64,000 nucleotides of DNA from Ptychodera flava (GCF_041260155.1 NC_091928.1:46788137-46852136); one strand, 5' to 3'; shown: positions 42,058 to 56,749, numbered from the stretch's first letter. The notes: generated by a model from the letters alone, not told the origin. Numbers and translations: made by a program.

Positions 42058-42289
42058 TGGAATCTGTTTCGGTCTCTTGAGTAATAACATGCTATATATA
42101 TATTTTTTAAAAAGAGTTATCGCAAGCCAAGGGGGGCTTATTGGTGTCTTTTCATAACGCACGATAAACAAATCATATCGCTCATGCCCTAATTGGACGT
42201 TAAGGGCCTTCAGTATTTATTAGGAAATGGGCCAGAGTATTTGATCGTAACGGGCAAATTTTCAAAACTTACCAAGGCAGAGGGTCACA

Positions 42290-43140
42290 ATCTACATTGC
42301 CAAGTTTATGATAATTGCAAATTAATGAGCTGGGTGAGATACTTCACAACAAAACTGCCATGTTGCAACATTTTGGTGAAAATCCAAAATCAAATTCCTT
42401 ATACACACTATGCACTCATAACCTAATTATTCTACCCACATGTACATTTATGCCCATTATCGAACGTCTAAAAATTCATAGATATTGCTAGTTTTACTTC
42501 TAAAAACATAATCAAAGTTTTCCCATAAACTTGTGTGTATAATGGATCAAACTTGTAAACTTTCGGTTAAGTTCCAATTTTTAAATTAAATTTCTTGTAG
42601 ACATATGCATAACCATCCTATTCATCCAAGCACATTTATGTCAATTATCCAACATCTACAAATGCACATATGTTGCCAGTTTTATCTTATAAAAAGTGTT
42701 GAAAGCTTTCTTATAGGGCTTAACATTTCCTGTTCTGTCATCCTATGTCTATAAATGCACATATACTATGAGTTTAACATTGACAAAAAACATTGTTCAT
42801 AGTTTTTTCACAGACTCCCATAGTTGTTCCATATTTTTGGGTAAAATTCCAAAATCATATTTCTTGTTCACATAAAGACTTGTAATCACCCTACTCTAAT
42901 CAAGTACATTTGTTTCAATTATCCAGTTTCTATAAATGCAAAGGTATAGTCAGTTTATATTCGAAAAAATGTTCAGAGTTTTCTCATATACTGTCATTTT
43001 TGGTTAAATTCCAATATCAAGTTCCTTGTACACATACGCACTTGTAACCATCCTATTCTGACAAGTTTATTTAAATCAATTATAGAACATCACTCTATAA
43101 ATGTACAAATATTGCTAATTTGTCTTGGAAAATCGCTGGC
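42290..43140. repeat. Degenerate ~160-180-bp tandem repeat array, copy V
   Basis: Five or so units of the family at 1160-1790 (ATAAATGCACATATA, AAATTTCTTGTAGACATA). Confidence 0.65.
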
Positions 43141-44090
43141 CTCTCCTCCCTGTCATTTCTGTCGTGCTGTAGCTTATTAGCACATCCCATATTTGTGGAG
43201 TCAGCATTGTTATTGTTGAAAATTGAATTCAAGTCAGAAAAAGAATTCGTTTGTCAACAATAGCTATAGTCATTTCGCGTGCATGGTCTCTGTTGACAGA
43301 CAGAATACTTGAAATTCTAAAAGCTGTTGGGAGTTGGGCAAGAAACATCATTTGAAACACAGACCAAGAAAACTAAAAGTATGACAAAAAGTTAAAGCAA
43401 ATTTCCCTTTGATCTTTGCTTATAATACAACAAAGTCAGCAGTTCATTCAAGGATACACTCACATTTTGGAGTGTGAGGGAGGGTCACATTTGAGAAAGG
43501 TGTGTCAGGATGAGGGTTATGTTTAGAAACTTGCATCAGGGTCACATTTTACGTGTTGAACCACCCCGATTTCCTCCGGCCAACTCCCTGATAATAACTT
43601 AAGGTTTCCCTAGGAGCAAACTATTTCTTCAAACCTTTTCTTGCAATCGACTGTCATGTGTGGTTCTTCCGACGAATACGGTGCACTCGGAGGCGAAGGT
43701 TACGATGCTCATGATGTTCTCTTTCTCAACCTGCCAATTCCATCAAATTTCAGTTGTTTGTATTTCAGGTCTAAAACATTCTAGAGTTTCCTACTTTGTT
43801 GTATACTTTGTCCAAATTCTAAAGTCACCTAACTCAGTGAAATCTAGCTCCACCCGCTATTCGATTCTAAACTGGCCAATTTTCAAGCTTCAAACTTTAG
43901 AAAGTTGTAATAAAGAGATGGACCTGTGGACGGGAAAGGAGAGAAAAGAGTGGGCAAAACATCAAGGGCAAACACAACGTTCTGGGCAAGAAATCCTTGC
44001 GTGTATCTACACCGAAGGTTATTTGCTTGCGTGCTCGGCTAGGTGACAATTGTTTGAAAATTGCGGTTGGACCGACAACACCTGGCCGGC

Positions 44091-44420
<330 letters not shown>

Positions 44421-45021
44421 GAACCAGACGTTATCTTATCATCATATCTAGCAATGATGACCAAAATGGCCATCGTCAATATAATTATATTGGCAGGCTG
44501 AACATTTATTTTTCGTCCAAAGTTAAACAAAGTAGACATTATTTAAAGACCGTAGTGTACAGTAACTGTACAATACAACGTTCATAACATTTTACGGATC
44601 GTTAAGAGAAAATAAAACATATCATTTAATGACTCATCACAATGGTTTTACATAGAAAGGTACTCCATGCAGTAAGGGTAGATTCGGGGACATAAATCAC
44701 TGTCAGATAACGCGACCAACTTTCATTTGCATGATTTGTGATTCAAATTCAAGAGTTTTAACGTTGGTTCCTGCACCACCTTGCCTGTGTCTCAACTGAA
44801 CATTTAGAAGTGTGAGAGAGAAGATAGATAGAATAGACAAAAGTAGAGCGCCAAAAATCTGCTTCGGCGACCGGCATTGCACTGTCAGGTCATTGAAAGG
44901 CAGAGCTCGGTAGACGCCTTTACCTTCTTCCACTACGCAATTGTTATAAAGCATGCAAAGAGATCACATGGGTTATTTCTCCAGAATATTGTTTGGCAAT
45001 GTGTATCTCTGCATGCCTCAC

Positions 45022-45108
45022 CTTTGCCCCTTGCTCGAGAAATCTTTCGGCCAGTGCCCTTCCAATTCCCGCCATAGCCATCAGTTATCATCGCAACTTA
45101 CCATCCAT
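45022..45108 (-). pseudogene. Copy V exon 1 (broken)
   Basis: 87 nt. ATGGATGGTAAGTTG shows the lost A, which also creates a GTAAGT donor-like string. The frame recovers at GIGRALAERFLEQGAK before the GTGAGG donor. Confidence 0.7.
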
Positions 45109-45652
45109 GTCGTCGTCAGTAGTAGTCAAACTAAGCATTCATGTCAACCTTAGGGGGCCTGTCAGTTTCTTCAGCCGGGAGATTCAGGGGAGGTCACCCT
45201 ATTTTGACTTTGGTGATGGGGTTAAATGCTCAACAGCGGAGAGGTAAGTGTGTTTTTAATGAAGATAAGGTTCAAACATTCATAGATGCATCATCCTGCC
45301 ACGATTGCAAAATATAGTTGCAGTTGTCGGCAAGCCCTTTTGGCGCGTAACTGCAATACATCTGATATATACATCAGAGATATCTGGATGTTTGCAAATT
45401 GAAAGTGTATTTTGGAAAGCATACTAATCATTATGAAATATACAGGTCATGCACGAAGCATGATGACAACCTAATCCTTTACTATTTTCTCTATGAGAAC
45501 TAAGCATGAGAAGTATGTGACATGTGGTATTTACAATACAGTGATTCGCTAAGGTTGTTGAAATAGCCTACAGGGGTTATTTTTATTCTTTGTATTCGGC
45601 AATTTATCTCCTTAAATGATACTAATATTTGCACCTATGTGGCTATTATATA

Positions 45653-46032
45653 TTCGAGTCCCGCATGGGTCACTTTTCATTCACCACTGTATTTCATAAA
45701 AACATTGGTATGGTGAGTCACTTTCAAATTTACCCCTGTTTGGCTTTGCATCATTCATTTGATTGATCCTCATTACCATTAACCGATTCCTAAGTTGGTG
45801 ACTTGTGTGCGAGGCCCTGTAGAATCCTGCGGGATCCTTAGGTTGAAAGGTTAGGTGATGAGTTTAGCCGCCTTACTCACCATCAACGCACAACGAATGA
45901 AAAGCCCCATCTAAGAGTCAGGACCGCCCACATTGAGCCGACTGATCCATTAGCTCAGTTGGTAGAGCATCCGTAATGTATACGGGGGGGGTGGGTTCGA
46001 GTCCCGCATGGTCACTTTTCATTCACCACTGT
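45653..46032 (+). mobile_element. tRNA-headed SINE-like sequence with direct repeat
   Basis: The string TTCGAGTCCCGCATGG, GTCACTTTTCATTCACC, ACTGT occurs at 45653-45690 and again at 45996-46032, a period of about 343 bp. The unit between contains a tRNA-like head. Confidence 0.5.
45944..46013 (+). tRNA. tRNA-like sequence (tRNA pseudogene or SINE head), anticodon unclear, perhaps TGT
   Basis: Box A TAGCTCAGTTGG and box B GGTTCGAGTCC are perfect. Acceptor GATCCAT pairs with ATGGGTC in the nearby duplicate; here one G is missing. A 5-bp anticodon stem (TCCGT/ACGGG) encloses AATGTAT, which lacks the usual T33. A run of G in the variable region is odd. More likely a SINE head than a working tRNA. 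Confidence 0.45.
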
Positions 46033-46037
46033 GTGTG

Positions 46038-46498
<461 letters not shown>

Positions 46499-47490
46499 AA
46501 AATGTTGTCATGAAAAGGTGGAATGAGGGTCAAGCACTTTTTGGTGCCAAAAAAAAAATCAACCCCCGGGCCGAAGAAACTATGCAGTGCCTTAGCTGTG
46601 AATAGGCGTAGGTGCCGTGGAGATCAGTCGCGCTTGGGTCAGGGGTCAGAGCCCCAGAAGCGATTCTAACCAACCCATAGACTTCTTCAGTAGTATATCA
46701 CAACGATTAAAATCGACCTTTTACCCACTGTATGATTGGCTATTCATTCTGTACTTATGCGTACTACCTCGACGATTAAAACGTATATTCAACTATTTTC
46801 TGCATTTTGCCGTGCACCTTGGACAGTTTCTAACTCGAATATGAACTTTTGACCTCAAACGTACGAGTGTCACGTCTTTGCAGCAAATGTATGTATACGA
46901 CGATATTCACGCGATATCTATCGTTCCTTGTATTGTCAAGACTGAGAAATATCTTATATAACGATGCCAGTGTTATATATTTGACACTATTGAATCAAGT
47001 TTTAACCCTTGATGCTTAAAGATCCACAGTACCTGCTAAAGGCCTCCCTTGCACCACACAGCCCTGCCACGCAGATCTATTATAGAAACAGATACTTAAG
47101 GTGTGTACCTGCTTAAGGTAGATGTATAACGTATAGACACTTTCAGATTTTATTTTTTCTCAGTAATAGAAGTCCCGACCGCAAACCCGATTTTTGGAAG
47201 GTTAAGCAAATCGCTTGTCACGTGGCTATTGTTCAATTAATGACTGTGTACCATGCACGGTCGGATTTACCTATATCAGGGCTTTCAGAAAATGTATACT
47301 TTATTCGGGATCGCGGCTTCTTTTACTGAGAAAAATAAGAATCTGAAAGTGTCAATAAGGTATTTGGCATGACCTAGATACTTTTTCCAGTTGAGAGAAG
47401 TAAGCTGACCCAACTGTCAGCCTGCACGTATAGCTGTTATGTCAAGCCGAGAGGTGGCTATAGCATGTCTGTTGGAGGTCATGCTGAAAA
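46499..47490. repeat. Type A 5'-flank block, copy V
   Basis: Continues the match with 13150-13690 and 28050-28650; holds the compact foldback MITE. No exon. Confidence 0.5.
47134..47355. repeat. Foldback MITE, compact copy
   Basis: Outer ends TAGACACTTTCAGATT and AATCTGAAAGTGTC are exact inverses; interior has GTCACGTGGC and CCATGCACGGTCGGATT. The clearest ends of the family. Confidence 0.65.
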
Positions 47491-48940
47491 TTGTATAAAT
47501 AATTCCTGCTGTCTTCCTTCTGTTATAACATGTTGCGTTTCCTCATCGACAAGTTCCCCGAAAAGCAAAGGAAATCCACGACCTTCCCGCTAGTTGTGCT
47601 ATTTTCAAGTTGCCCTCACCCCTCGGGGAAGCGTTGTTTTATTCCGCCAGCTAATGTGAGATAGAGAATTTGATTCTAGTGACTAGATGCATGGAGCACG
47701 TGTCAAGGTAACAATCGTTAAAATGACCCTCAGGTTGAGTCCTCCCACTCGATAATGCGTTCGATATTATCAATGGAATGCATGTTGGTAGACGCCCTGT
47801 TGCCGCCATGCTATGTCAGAGCGATTGGCTTTAATGGTTAAACTCAAACAGAAACCGAAAAGGCCCGAAAAATCCTGATAATTCAATTTTATTCTGCCTT
47901 TTGTTTTCAGATGACCGAAATAATCTGTAGCATTCTCCATCATCACTGCAATAGATACTCATACCAGAATGGAATATCGATTCGTTGAAAGTTTAAGGTT
48001 AAGTTGACGATTGATGAAATTTGATGAAATCGTAAAATTTGAACGCAGCAGCTATGTTGAGGTGATGCATCTAGATATCATGTATGAAAAACATTGTTTG
48101 TAGACAAGAAATTCGCACATGCGCAGTTCTGACGGCCGCCTCCCTTTAAAGGCCGCTGTTCGTCACTCGCTCAGAGTTCCACCCCTTCATTTGTATAATA
48201 GGGCGTTCATATCAACACTTCATTTTGCAAAACTGGACATTTTTAAATGTTTTCAATGATGCTTTCAAACGTTCGCTCTGCCAACGAGTTACCCTTTGAG
48301 CCAGTCACCTGGCACATGCTAGTCTCAGTTACCAACACTGCTCTTCGGGGCTCTCATCCGACCGCCCCCACACGGTATGGACAAATTCAACTCAGAAAGA
48401 TAGCGCGATACGACAACAGCGATGCACTGAAGGCAACATATCTATGATGTAATTATTTTGTTTTGAGACCCAGACACGGAAAACATAGCTTCAAGTTTTT
48501 GTAGGTTGAAATCCTTTGTTAGCAATGACTCCTGTTTACGACTTTTATGTGTCGCATCAGTTTATGACAAGTTCGGTACAAGTGCTCCAGGATACAAAAG
48601 TTATAGTTCACACTCATTATCAAGGTGAGACTTCAAAAGCCACTTCAATTGAGCCTTTATACGTTAAAGTTTTATTTTTTTTATCATACTGGCTGTAAAC
48701 GCTCATTGCTATGGTTTTACATTGAAAGAAATTGGACATATCCTCAATGATGATCCATGCTATATGAAATGAAAACGCTTTAAAATGGTACTTTTATGTA
48801 CTGATTAATTCTTAATGCCGAAAGTTATGGTCCGCCGATTGTATCTTCAAGAGGATATAAGCTGCTCTCAGTTGGATTCTAATATTAAAATTTTCTTCGA
48901 TGCTTGCACGGTTGCCTTCTCGCTTGCTTAAACTTCGAGT

Positions 48941-49055
48941 TCAGGGAAGTCGACCTTCTTCATCGGGTTTTTTCGGCGTGACAGTATAAACAGCACCATT
49001 CTGATTCTCACAGTCTTTGACTAACTTAAAAACAGTTTCGACGACATACGACATT
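48941..49055 (-). pseudogene. Copy IV exon 7 (one-base gain)
   Basis: MSYVVETVFKLVKDCENQNG, AVYTVTPKK, then a six-A run shifts frame to DEEGRLP and TGA. Acceptor CCAG is directly preceded by a (CT)n/(TGTC)n tract of about 160 nt. Confidence 0.72.
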
Positions 49056-49056
49056 C

Positions 49057-49220
<164 letters not shown>

Positions 49221-49529
49221 TGTACACATTGTCGGCATTATCATAGGTTGACGAGATACAAAGAATATTTTCTACTACACCGTGTCAGAGCAAACATATT
49301 TCAGATACTTTCTCATTTTTTCAATCCAAAGCTTCGTTTACAAGAGCAGATATCGAAAGTACAATAGAATTTATTTAGCTCAAATCATTGATAAAATAAT
49401 TAATTTAATTATTATAACACGAATAATCACAAAGTTATCAAAAGCAAGGATGTTCACATATATCTTGCTATCATGTCATTATGCGATGTTCTTACGAAGT
49501 TTCGAAAATTTACCTCAAACCGTACAAAA

Positions 49530-50155
49530 TAGACACTTTCATATTTATTACATTTTTCTCACTTGAAGAATCCATAACCCCAATATAGTATAAATTTTCT
49601 GGAAGCACTGATATATGGAAATCCCATCAAGAACAGTGCACAGCATAGTCACGTGACAAACGTTTTTCTGAACCTTCTAAACATGGGTTTATTCTTCCCT
49701 TAGTGAATACGGAAGATTTTCGTTTGAAATTTGTGCCTTGTCAAGCCATATCCTTCAACACCATGTCTGGGATTTTCTTTATAGGCCCTTTGTGTTTTTG
49801 TTATGCACTATTGAAGGTGTTAGACTTCGATGATTTTCAAGGAATTGTATTGTCACGACATATAATTTGAATGGAAAGTCGAGAGAAAAATCGCAGACAT
49901 GGATTTAATGGATATGATTAAGAAATTTCAATGCATTAATTTCAACCTGAAACCTTGCAGCACGTTCGCTAAAGGGAGAGAAAGAGAAAACCGATGATTT
50001 CTGAAAGATTAAGCAGAGTGACGCTTTTCACATGACTATTAAAGAAATGATAACTGTGTACTGTGCACGGTTGGATTCCCAATATCAGGGCTTTCAGAAA
50101 GTATATACTTTATTGGGAATCGGGACTTGTACACCTGAGGAAAAAATGAAAAAAT
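49530..50155. repeat. Foldback MITE, two arms with spacer (copy IV)
   Basis: Orthologue of 32779-33410 in the second type B unit, inserted before duplication. Confidence 0.55.
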
Positions 50156-50545
50156 TACAACTTTTTGTTTTGTACCTAGCAACCTTAATCTCATCATCAT
50201 GTGGTGTGGCTCTGAAATATCAAACCCACTTCTCTGTCTCTTTCTCTGTCTGAATGTCCATGTTTGGTCTATGTCTCCGTGTGCGAGACAACTTACTGTT
50301 TCTGTCTCATATTTAGTACTTTTCTGTCTCTCTCCGTCTCTATGCCTGTCTGTCTGTCTGTCTGTCTGTGTTTCTGTCTCTCGCTCTGTCTCTTATGCTT
50401 ATTTTATCAAAGTATTGGTGTTGTAATTTTGTAACAACCTTTTTCTTTTGTTGATTTGAAGTCAGGTGACCACTCTTCTCAGTGAGCCAGTTTAATTTTC
50501 GAATGTATGAGTACCAACTCTTCCCTTCTCAATTTTAACACCAGG

Positions 50546-50646
50546 GAGTGACCTCAAAGTGAATATTTGTTTTAGAAAAATCAGTGTGGCCACAGTGAGT
50601 GACCTCTAAATGAATATTTATTTTGGAAAAAATCAGTGTGGCCACA
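50546..50646 (+). repeat. ~50-bp minisatellite, two units
   Basis: Same minisatellite as 33791-33941 in the copy IV unit. Confidence 0.8.
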
Positions 50647-50819
50647 AACTATAGTAGTATTAGTGTAATTTTTGGTTTGCTTGTTTTGATATTTCGGCTA
50701 CCTCGTCCAAATAGTTTTCTACTAACTACGCAGTATAATGAATTTCTGGCGAAGTGTGGCAAAGCTGCATAATATGGCCAATAATCGACCTTGTAAGAGC
50801 TCACATTGGATGTACTCAC

Positions 50820-50962
50820 GGTGTAAACGCATTGGTGTTCTTGGCCGCCTCTGCCAACTCTGGATACAGGGTCACGTTCCTTTGGCTCACCAGCAGCGTG
50901 TCCACCATTGATGGACATATTGCCATAACCTTGATTTTGTTCTCCAGAAATCTTGGCTCATT
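50820..50962 (-). pseudogene. Copy IV exon 6
   Basis: 143 nt and intact in its own frame: NEPRFLENKIKVMAICPSMV, then TLYPELAEAAKNTNAFT. TTAAG acceptor, GTGAGT donor. Used as the reference for exon 6 of copies II and III. Confidence 0.78.
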
Positions 50963-51246
50963 CTTAAGAAAGGCAACGACACTGAAACTTTACATCCGCC
51001 AAGTTATTCTCAAGTTTTTTCCGATGATGAAATTTCGAAACAATTCAATAACGATATTCAAGTTCATAATCCATTATTACTCTCTTTTCGCCTATGTGTT
51101 CATCAGTAAAATTGATGGTAAATATGATTTCAATGGCCCTGGTAACGATGAGCAACAAGACTAACTGGGTTGGAAAAATTCCCAATGTCCCTTTTCAATT
51201 GAATGCACTGACTGAGTGACCACATTAGGCATGTAATAATACTCAC

Positions 51247-51322
51247 AGCGACTGTCCTTGAAAATATACGACACTGGCCTTACTTGTTCCATATACAGGG
51301 ACAATTGGGTAAGATTGAATAC
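51247..51322 (-). pseudogene. Copy IV exon 5 (one-base loss)
   Basis: 76 nt. IVPVYGTSKASVVYF is open, then a four-T run replaces five T and the frame shifts. Acceptor CCCAG directly follows a (CT)n/(TGTC)n tract of about 180 nt. Confidence 0.72.
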
Positions 51323-51324
51323 CT

Positions 51325-51507
<183 letters not shown>

Positions 51508-51751
51508 ATGAGAAGAAGTGGGAATTGGGAGGAGAGAGGGGATGGAGGTGTGGAGAGGGAGTGGAGAGAGAAAAAAAAGAGAAAAGTGTGTGTGAGTTAT
51601 TATATTCACTAACGTCTTGCTGGTATTTGCTAAAATCTATTCGGGGGACTACACACAAACCTGTATCCAGAGTAGACTTGCATGTGTCGTGTGTGACTTA
51701 AATTTTGTTGCATGCGTTTACCTGTTCTAATGTTCAAGGGATGGACATTAC

Positions 51752-51848
51752 CTAATGTTGATGCAGTGTTGACAATCACGCCACCAGTTCCTCCGTTCTT
51801 GACTCCCATGTAATCCAAAGCGACGATTGTGCCCATTATGACCCCTTT
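51752..51848 (-). pseudogene. Copy IV exon 4
   Basis: 97 nt, intact: KGVIMGTIVALDYMGVKNGG and NTASTL. CTTCAG acceptor, G/GTAATG donor. Confidence 0.8.
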
Positions 51849-53008
51849 CTGAAGAGTTCGACATCAAAAAACAAAACAGAAAAAGGCATAAACATGTTAG
51901 TAGTGTGACGACAAACTCCAGAGAGGTAAGAAATGGAACTCTTTTTTCTTTGATATTTTGTACGTCTTTCTCTTAAAGTCTGAAAGATAATGAGTCTCAC
52001 TTAAAGATAGGGGTCGTCGGAACTGCGCTAAAGGTCGTATGGGACCCATACAATTATCGTAAACCCATGTATCAAAGGTACGTAGGCGGTTGATGAAATT
52101 TATAACATGTTTGTCATTGTGAGACTTAAATGTTGCGGCTATGTTGAAGAGATGCATCTAAATGTCGTGCATGAAGAACATTGTTGTTAAACAAGAATGT
52201 CGTATAGGTACAGTTTCAACTACCCCCACTCCATTTTACTGCGCAGAATCCGTATCATACGGCGAGCTTTTTACCTGGGACCCGGGAGGATGTGTTGTTT
52301 GAAAATGGTCTAACGGTTATACTGACGTTTGGCAGGATATGCTCACGTAAAGACAACTAAAAGAAAATTTACACCGCTTTCTTAAGATGACCTTACTGTA
52401 TGACCAAGGTGTCATGTTGAAGATCAATTATTTTTATCTACGCAAGTCAAACGTCAGAGCGGTCTATTGAAATTCAGGGATACTTCGGTCTCGCAGGATT
52501 ATGGTTCATGTAATAAATGTATGAGGTAAAACAAGTGCCTTACCTTGAAATCGAGAATAACAAACTTTTGCTCAAATGTGTAAAACAAAACTTCAAACTT
52601 TGTAAATGGGTGAGAGTCCACTATCCGTCCCCGAGGTGCATTTTTCCATCGAGTATGCATTGTGGTTTTTGAAGCGTCATCAGATGTAAATTTTGGGCTG
52701 TTTTCACTTTTTGTCATGACCACAATATACAGATTCTTGTTCAACTCCCAAAGCATGTGGTAACATCCCTTATTCGTCTGATGTTGAATACCATTGTTGA
52801 CTGATCTCTAGTTCGGACTAGAAATTATTTATCAACAGCAACACCGCATAATGTGAATAAATGCATGGAGTTTTCAAGTTTAATACCATAAATACCGCAA
52901 CACAAAGGGGCAAAAGAACATGGATTTTTTCTGTAGTATAAGCAAAGTCACAGAAAGTATCCCATTTAACAGTATTCTCCAGAGAAATAGTAAACAATTA
53001 TGACTTAC

Positions 53009-53115
53009 CACATTTATATCTATCGTATGTTCCCAATTCACCTCGTTCATGACACCAGCATTGTTACATAGAATGTCCACCCGCCCAAAGGCGGTCTTGG
53101 TCTTTTCAAACGCAT
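53009..53115 (-). pseudogene. Copy IV exon 3
   Basis: 107 nt, intact: [20 protein letters not shown], ends TIDINV. TTTACAG acceptor, GTAAGT donor. Confidence 0.8.
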
Positions 53116-54312
53116 CTGTAAAGGATCAATATCAATCTGTAGGAATTTTGAGATGAGGCGACCTTTCTTTTTCATCGCAACACTGTGACAATCGCAAATA
53201 TGAAGGCATGTTATAATTTAGAGCCGGTATTGTAGTATTTCTTGATGCAAATGTTATCGACAACTCTGCAAATCTAAAGATCATTGTTATCAATTGTGAA
53301 TATTCATTGTCCCAGGATCGTGACTCGAAACATTATAAGCTGATGTATGGACCGGGAGTTCCTTCACTGAGTCATGTTATCAAAGCCATTCAAAGAAACT
53401 AATAAACAAAAATTACTGTACACTGGATTATATTACATTTCTTTGTCCTTGTTTACTGTTTATGAACACTCCAATCATGGACCACGTGACTCAATTGTAA
53501 TTAATGCATAGATTTGCATATGCAATGACTAACTAAATGGATAACATATTGACTTGCAGCTTGAAATATAAATTAAACACCCTTCTACGTACACCTCTAC
53601 TGAAAATATAATTAACAAAGATTTTCCCTAATATTGAAGATAAGTGTATTATAGGCTTGAGTGTTTATGGACAGCACTTATCGTAGGCTTGAATGCGTAC
53701 TGAACACCTTTTGTGAACATGTCATTTATCATGCAATTCGCAACCTATGAAAACACACAAGACCTACATAAGCTAGTGACATTTATTTTCGGTATATTTG
53801 GTGGAGTGCTGTTTTCGGATTTAACACTTTGTTGAATGGCTATCACAACTTTTATATTTAAGATAAGTTGCAATAGCTAATTTATCGGAGAATGCAGTTA
53901 AATATATCGAACAACATATGCAGAGCGTACAAAATGGGTTGGTTCGTGCTGTTGAACAATACCAGGTCATGGGGTCACGTCTCGGTCATGAAAAATGCTG
54001 CTGTATGAAACCCTCGTATTTCAACATCAAGATACATCGTGCACAGTGAGGCCAGAATATCCTTCTCGAAGGAGAAGGAAGAAGAGGTGGCATTTTCGTT
54101 GATGACTGTCGTGAAAAAGCACGCTTGCTGTAATTTCCTCGCCAACTACCCACCGTCGTCATAATTAATGAGTTAATAATTCCCTACGGTCATAGTTGTG
54201 ACACAGTGAGCGCCATAATTTGTGACATAAATCCGAATGCATGTACCGACAAATCTTATTTTAGTCTGTGGCTGTCTCCAGCGATAATTTGATGAATGAC
54301 GAGTGACCTCAC

Positions 54313-54439
54313 CTTTGATTTCTGTCCTCGAGGTGACGTCACAGTGGATAAAGACAACCTTATCGTCGCCATATTTATCTTTTAATCGTTGGCACACAAT
54401 CTTTCCTTCGTCGTCGTCAACGTCCAAAATGGAAACGCC
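54313..54439 (-). pseudogene. Copy IV exon 2
   Basis: 127 nt, intact and identical to copy III exon 2. NAD-selecting Asp in ILDVDDD. Confidence 0.78.
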
Positions 54440-56230
54440 CTAAATATGGTGATAAAAATTAATGTAACATTTCTGATTTAAAAGTTTGCCTTCTTAAAAC
54501 GCTTTCCCGTGCATCACTGATTGGTCTAACCATCCGTATATCCTCCCTAAAAAAACTAAAGTATGTCGCTTTTTTCGTCAATGTTTCGGGAGCGTTAAGT
54601 TCTTACGGCCGAGGGGAGTCTGGCAAAAAATCCAGGAAGGAGGGAGGTTCCATCTTAAAATGTAAAACTGCAAGGGGTAATGATTTTTTCAAACGGTACA
54701 GATGGGGGCTACTTGATTTTGAAAACTGACCTCATATCCATGTTTCAGTGTATAGGTCGCGATCGTGCTGCGAATGTTTACATTCTTCGAAGACAATACG
54801 CTAACTTATGGCGTGGATACAAGTACGTGTGTTTTCCGTCTCATTAACAGACTATGAATAGCAGGTTCTCGCCATGATGTAGCTGAAGTTTGGCAAACAA
54901 TAAGTGCAAACAATAAGAGAAAGCTACGAAATATGCCCCAGCATGTAGTTACCTTGTTCACGTTTAGGAAAATGTGATAAAAACATTATATTTTACACTA
55001 AATATTTAACAATTTACTACACTTTGCAACAAAATGAAATCTCTTTAGGAAAATACATTTTGGTCAAAATTTATTTGAATTTCGATATCAGCAGCCTTCT
55101 AATGCCTTGGCGATAAACCTACAAATGAACCATTATTGCAAAGAAACGTTTGAAACATGACTCAAATAAATTTTACCAAAATAGAGTATGTGTCTTAAAG
55201 TACGACCTATTTCAGGTACATCTATTAAATATGTTATGTTAAGGTCAATATCAACAGTTTCAATATTAAATATTTTGAGAACCAATAAATAACATTTTAG
55301 CCCACACCAGGCAAAATATATGATAATCTTTTCAATACAAAGTATATGTAGATGTAGCTGCCATTATATTTTTATCAATTGAATGTACTGCTACATTGAA
55401 AAAGAACTGTGTACAAATATAGGATTAATAATGCCCATTTCAACACACTTGTAATTATTGACCTAGTTGTTGTATCTTTCGACAATTGTGGTTTTTTTAG
55501 TTATTTGTTACATGTTTCAGCAAATGTACCAAGTACTCAGATTGTTGGCATCGACTATTTCTGGGTCCTTCTTTTTGTGTTGACAATCAAATTTAGGTCC
55601 AGACTTGAAGTCTAGTTTTTCAAAGTGACAATGCACATTATACGCCGACAAGATGCATCAATGAAAAAAATACAGGGTATTTCAAAATGCTATTGGAAGC
55701 TATGAAGACCAAGATACATGGAACAAAATACCGGGAATATTGTCAAAAGTTAGAGTTAGAGTACAGATAGCTTTTACATAATGAACAAAAATAATGAAAT
55801 ATAAAATATGAAAATTGTCTAGCATTGTCGTGGGGGGGGGGATGGGGTCATCTAATGTGTAACATCTTCTAAGGGAAGGTCATCAAATCTATGGGAAAAA
55901 AGGGACCTATAAATTACTCTTTATGCATTTTCCAGTATTTTTATTGTCTTTGTAGAACACATCCACATTGACCAATATTTGACAGCGATGAAAATAGTAT
56001 AGGTAGACTCGAGGGATGGTGCTTGAATTTATATGTAAAATATCCGAGCGATACTTCAATGGATGTTTTGGGACTGGAAAGATAATTCGAGGTTCCTATG
56101 GCCATGTCCCTTTTCGTTTATAATCACATCCGGGTACTTGTTCGGCTCCAAGATAAGCAATAAGGGTGTGTTTTCAGTAGTCACAACCTTGATACAGTAA
56201 CTTCATGGTAGCTTTTCGGGTAATACTGAC

Positions 56231-56323
56231 CTTTGCGTCCTCTTTTAAAAACTCCTCCGCTAAGGCCGAACCGATCCCGCTAGCAGCTCCTGTTACAATA
56301 GCGACTTTGTCGTGTATATTCAT
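56231..56323 (-). pseudogene. Copy IV exon 1
   Basis: 31 codons, intact: MNIHDKVAIVTGAASGIG, SALAEEFLKEDAK, donor GTCAGT. Confidence 0.78.
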
Positions 56324-56543
56324 GATTATGGCAGACAGTGCAAACTGACAAAATGGCTTGTATTTTTTTGCTGGTTGACGGTGGTAGCCTGCAAGGAGAG
56401 CAAGATGGTGTCCTAAATAACACAACTCGTGATCTCTGAGCGACGTACGTCGAGGTTAAAGTGCACGTACCCAGGGAAACTGGTGTGTCAGTATCTTGGG
56501 TCAAACAAACGTACTTTACGTCTGCATGCTATGTTTTATTAAA

Positions 56544-56730
56544 CACCTATTGCCTGGTCATGAGGGCTATAGCGCCCGTCTATTAATCCGAGGGGCCGTG
56601 TGTTACCAGAAACACATCGCTATCCCCGAGGCCGTAGGCCGAGGGGTATAGCGATGTGTTTCTGGTAACTCACGACCACGAGGGGTAATAGACGAGCGCT
56701 ATAGCCCAGATAAAGACCAGACTATAGGTA
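56544..56730. repeat. Long imperfect hairpin at left end of the 2.34-kb insertion
   Basis: Arms share GGGCTATAGCGC, CGTCTATTA, GTTACCAGAAACACATCGCT and CCCGAGGCC with their inverses around the centre GAGGCCGTAGGCCGAGG; total about 187 bp. Confidence 0.75.
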
Positions 56731-56749
56731 TTTTATAACACACCACATG

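Noticed and set aside
43660-44046. 128-codon plus-strand frame
   Set aside because: Lies within intron 1 of the copy V remnant and is not kept open in copies I or II.
45944-46013. Functional tRNA gene
   Set aside because: Acceptor stem is short by one base, position 33 is not T, and the body repeats nearby; kept only as tRNA-like.
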